A DNA stretch of 16,362 bases from Faecalibacterium sp. CAG:1138 (lineage in GTDB: Bacteria > Bacillota > Clostridia > Christensenellales > CAG-917): positions 3,204-19,565 of the forward strand of contig HF988630.1 of the NCBI GenBank assembly GCA_000434675.1. Reading direction: 5' to 3'. The notes under the pieces are model-generated. The model made no database searches, was not told the origin of the DNA, and worked only from the letters and a program-made list of their open reading frames with translations. Each line of letters opens with the position of its first letter. Position 1 is the first letter of the stretch. The translations under genes and the position numbers were made by a program. Positions 13,809-16,362 of this stretch are shown here, piece after piece.

Positions 13809-15167
13809 ATGATAAACAAAGACGATTTATGGAGAGATTCTCTCACAATTTTATCCGGCAGAGTTCAGGCAATAAGCTTTGAAGTGTGGATCGCCAAACT
13901 GAAACCCGTTTGCTTTTTGAAAAACAAACTGGTTCTTTTGACGAACTCTCCTTCCAGCAAAAACACCATTATGAAAAATTATCTTCCGCAGATAACCGCC
14001 GCCGTGAAAGAAGTCAATCCGGCCATCGAGGACGTGGAAATCATTCTCGAAGGTCAGAAGGAAGAATACCTCAAAAAGCAGGAATTCATCGTGAACGAGG
14101 AATGGGTTGTTGAGGACAGCAAACCGGTTATAAAAGACAACGGCTTCTCCTTCAATAAAAAATACACCTTCGACAGCTTCGTGGTGGGCAATTCCAATCA
14201 GCTTGCATTTGCCGCGGCGAAAGCGGTTGCGGACGATCCGGGAAGTAAATTCAATCCGTTGTTTTTGTACGGCGGCGTAGGCCTTGGTAAAACCCACCTT
14301 ATGCACGCAATCGGCAACTACATAAAGGACACAAACCAGAATCTTCGGATTATGTATATCACCGCCGATAAATTCAGAAACGATTATATCGACGCCATAA
14401 ACAAGCGCACCACTCAGGAGTTCAGGGAAAAATATCGTCAGGTTGACGTTATTATGATTGACGACATACAGTCGCTTTCAAACTCCCCTGCTTCCCAGGA
14501 AGCCGTGTTCCACATGTTCAACGACCTCTATCAGAACGACAAGCAAATTATTTTGTCGTCGGACAGGCCGCCGAAGGAAATTTCACAGCTCGAGGAGCGT
14601 CTGCGCACCCGTTTTCAGCTCGGCTTACAGGAAAAAATCGACAAACCCGATCTTGAAACGAGGATTGCTATTTTAAAGCGTAAGGCTTCCGGACAAACCT
14701 TCAACCTTTCGGACGAAGTGGCCTATTTTATCGCCAAAAACGTCGAGGACAACGTGAGGGAAATGGAAGGGCTTTTAAACAAAGTTATTTTCTACAGTTC
14801 TCTTTCGGGAAGTCCGGTTACGACCATCGCCGCGGCGCAGGAAGCCCTTAAAGACAGCATAAAGCTTTCCAAGGACAGCATCGATGAAAACGACATCATC
14901 AACACCACCTGTCAATATTTCGGTATATCCTACAACGACATCGTCGGCAAGCGCAGAAATAAGGAATTCGTCGAACCGAGAATGATTGCAATATATCTTA
15001 TAAGAGATATATTGAACATGCCGCTTCAGGCGATAGGCGAGCTTTTCGGCGGGCGCGATCATACCACTATTATCAACGCAAGAGATAAGGTTTCCGAGTC
15101 TCTAAAAACCGATAAAAAAACAAAAATGCAGGTCAAAGATATACAAGACATGCTGTATAAAAGATAG
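13809..15167 (+). CDS. dnaA: Chromosomal replication initiator DnaA
   Basis: The 452-residue initiator binds DnaA boxes and opens oriC in an ATP-dependent way. Domain I (1 to about 80) includes FEVWIAKLKP. A short linker follows, then the AAA+ domain with Walker A GGVGLGKTH (155-163) and Walker B VIMIDDIQSL (D218, D219). The DNA-binding domain IV carries GGRDHTTI (414-421) with the Asp-His-Thr that contacts the box. The start is fixed by alignment of domain I and the lack of an in-frame Met before residue 55. No Shine-Dalgarno sequence precedes ATG 13809; the only purine-rich stretch (GCGGAA, 13782-13787) is 21 bases away. The gene is followed by the oriC-like spacer and dnaN. Confidence 0.98.
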   Translation: MINKDDLWRDSLTILSGRVQAISFEVWIAKLKPVCFLKNKLVLLTNSPSSKNTIMKNYLPQITAAVKEVNPAIEDVEIILEGQKEEYLKKQEFIVNEEWVVEDSKPVIKDNGFSFNKKYTFDSFVVGNSNQLAFAAAKAVADDPGSKFNPLFLYGGVGLGKTHLMHAIGNYIKDTNQNLRIMYITADKFRNDYIDAINKRTTQEFREKYRQVDVIMIDDIQSLSNSPASQEAVFHMFNDLYQNDKQIILSSDRPPKEISQLEERLRTRFQLGLQEKIDKPDLETRIAILKRKASGQTFNLSDEVAYFIAKNVEDNVREMEGLLNKVIFYSSLSGSPVTTIAAAQEALKDSIKLSKDSIDENDIINTTCQYFGISYNDIVGKRRNKEFVEPRMIAIYLIRDILNMPLQAIGELFGGRDHTTIINARDKVSESLKTDKKTKMQVKDIQDMLYKR

Positions 15168-15368
15168 CGTTGTGGAAAAGACAAAGCTTTGGGGATAACG
15201 TTTTGATTTTATCTACAGCTTTATACACAGCCGAAACCACAATATATAACGAAAAGTTATCATTGAAACGCAACATATTGTGTGAAAATTCGGTTATCAA
15301 CTTATAAACACACATTATTACAATAATAATTATCAAAGTTATAAATAAAAAAAACTAAGGAGACGATT
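15168..15368. other. Predicted replication origin (oriC) in the dnaA-dnaN spacer
   Basis: The 201-bp spacer has the two parts expected of a bacterial origin. The left part holds a cluster of DnaA boxes (15171-15229) and a further single-mismatch box TTATAAACA at 15302-15310. The right part is very A/T-rich: 15311-15350 contains only 5 G or C in 40 bases and would suit the unwinding element. The spacer also has to contain the dnaN promoter, for which I see only a weak candidate (TTACAA 15318, TATAAA 15340). Repeated DnaA-trio elements could not be defined by eye. Confidence 0.82.
15171..15229. promoter_or_regulatory. Cluster of four DnaA boxes
   Basis: On the minus strand are TTTTCCACA (15179 to 15171) and TTATCCCCA (15198 to 15190), each with one mismatch. 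On the plus strand are TTATCTACA (15209-15217, one mismatch) and TTATACACA (15221-15229, exact TTATNCACA). The starts are 19, 19 and 12 bp apart. The two left boxes face left and the two right boxes face right in sequence sense, giving a roughly symmetric array. Confidence 0.78.
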
Positions 15369-16362
15369 ATGAAAGTTTTTGTAGACGGCATAGAACTTGC
15401 GGATGCAGTCAGCAAAGTGGGAAAAGCGATGCCTATTAAAAAATCGTTATCTATACTTGAAGGTATAAAACTTAAAGCCGAGGGAGAAACGCTCACCGTA
15501 ACCGCAACCGACCTCGAGCTTTCGATAGAAAAGAAAATCGAAGCGTCGGTGAAAATCGACGGCGAAGTGGTTGTTAACGGCAAATTCTTCATCGACTATA
15601 TCAACAAAGTCAAAGACGAAGCCATCGAGCTTGACGCCACCAACGAGGATTTTTTGAAAATCAATTATCCCGACGGCGAAGGCCGCGTAAACTGCATGGC
15701 GGCGGACGAATATCCTCCGTTCAGAAACGTTGACGAGCTTTACACTTTCAGTATCAGCCAAAAAGAACTTAAGGACCTTATCAACAAAGTCATCTTCTGC
15801 GCCGCAACCGAAGACACAAGGCCGGTGCTTAAAGGCTGCTGTCTGGAAATAAAAGACAATCTCCTCACAGGCGTTGCTTCCGACGGCTACAGAATGGCGC
15901 TTGCCAAAAAAGTCGTGGAATACACCGGCGACGCCAAAAAAGTTATCGTTCCTGCAAGGAGCCTCGGCGAAATTTCCAAGCTTTTGGACGACGTGGACGA
16001 AACCGTGAAAGTGAACATCGAAAAGAACCACCTTATGGTTGAAATCGAAAACACCAAAGTGGTTACCCGCCTTATCGACAGCGAATTTATCAACTACAAC
16101 AAAATTATCCCTTCTTCCTTCACGACCGAAATCACCGTTGAAAAGAAGAACCTTGAAAAGAGCTTGGATCGTTGCAGCCTTATCACTAAGGCCGACAAAA
16201 AATCTATCGTAAAGCTTGATATAAAAGAAAACGTTTTAAACATCAACGCTCAATCCGAAGAAAGCGGCAACAACGAAAACCTTGCCATAAATTTAATCGG
16301 CAAAGATCTTACCATCGGCTTCAACGCCAAATATATCATCGACAGCTTAAGAGCGGGTTCCG
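15369..16362 (+). CDS. dnaN: DNA polymerase III beta sliding clamp, 3' end outside window
   Basis: The frame is open from ATG 15369 to the right edge, giving 331 residues of a protein that is normally about 365 long. The dimeric ring clamp tethers polymerase III and many repair factors to DNA. Family features include the N-terminal MKVFVDGIELADAVSKVGKAM, the strand-rich TVTATDLELSIEKKI, ASDGYRMALAKK in the second domain and GFNAKYIIDSLRAG, which starts the last conserved block before the truncated C terminus. AAGGAGA at 15357-15363 lies 5 bases before the ATG. Its place directly after dnaA and the origin spacer is the usual one. Confidence 0.97.
   Translation, partial: MKVFVDGIELADAVSKVGKAMPIKKSLSILEGIKLKAEGETLTVTATDLELSIEKKIEASVKIDGEVVVNGKFFIDYINKVKDEAIELDATNEDFLKINYPDGEGRVNCMAADEYPPFRNVDELYTFSISQKELKDLINKVIFCAATEDTRPVLKGCCLEIKDNLLTGVASDGYRMALAKKVVEYTGDAKKVIVPARSLGEISKLLDDVDETVKVNIEKNHLMVEIENTKVVTRLIDSEFINYNKIIPSSFTTEITVEKKNLEKSLDRCSLITKADKKSIVKLDIKENVLNINAQSEESGNNENLAINLIGKDLTIGFNAKYIIDSLRAGS

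Noticed and set aside
1..16362. CRISPR arrays, tRNA or rRNA genes, insertion sequences, riboswitches
   Set aside because: No regularly spaced repeats, cloverleaf sequences, transposase motifs or known riboswitch cores were seen on either strand by reading; a covariance-model scan was not possible.

Overview
The window looks like the replication-origin region of a chromosome from a Gram-positive anaerobe of the Bacillota, probably an uncultured Clostridia-type gut bacterium. The evidence is the gene set (dnaA, dnaN, recF, gyrB, gyrA and a RemB-like gene next to gyrB), Bacillus-type DnaA boxes of the TTATNCACA class, AGGAGG-type ribosome binding sites and sigma-A-like promoters. Taxonomy below class level cannot be read from the sequence. 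No tRNA, rRNA, CRISPR array, insertion sequence or phage gene was seen.

Layout. Positions 1-150 are the C-terminal end of an undecaprenyl-diphosphatase (uppP). Positions 247-3193 hold argS and an M18 aminopeptidase as a tight pair behind an extended -10 promoter. Positions 3340-4236 encode a membrane-anchored XRE-type regulator with internal repeats, closed by a strong terminator. Positions 4463-9222 are a remB-like/gyrB/gyrA operon, closed by two tandem hairpins. Positions 9327-12486 hold a divergent pair: a condensation-domain-like acyltransferase on the minus strand and a GH13 alpha-glucosidase on the plus strand, with a shared 184-bp control region. recF (minus strand, 12593-13681) is convergent with the glucosidase, the two separated by a perfect palindromic terminator. 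recF is divergent from dnaA (13809-15167), with a perfect DnaA box between their promoters. The dnaA-dnaN spacer (15168-15368) carries a cluster of DnaA boxes followed by an A/T-rich stretch and is the likely oriC. dnaN runs off the right edge.

The genes for initiation (dnaA), the clamp (dnaN), recombinational repair at forks (recF) and supercoiling (gyrBA) are the classical origin set, but the usual Bacillota order dnaA-dnaN-recF-remB-gyrB-gyrA is broken. recF is inverted and lies upstream of dnaA. The remB-gyrB-gyrA block is also upstream of dnaA, on the plus strand, where a leftward fork from the dnaA-dnaN spacer would meet it head-on. Two metabolic genes lie between the two halves.

The points most worth a second look are: the rearranged origin neighbourhood; a very divergent RemB-like protein; a dnaA promoter that would give a nearly leaderless mRNA; the repeat-rich membrane XRE protein; a 19-base split motif shared upstream of argS and of the XRE gene; a variant GyrA box; and the orphan condensation-like enzyme with an inverted repeat over its predicted transcription start. 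All homology calls are from motif reading, without database searches.
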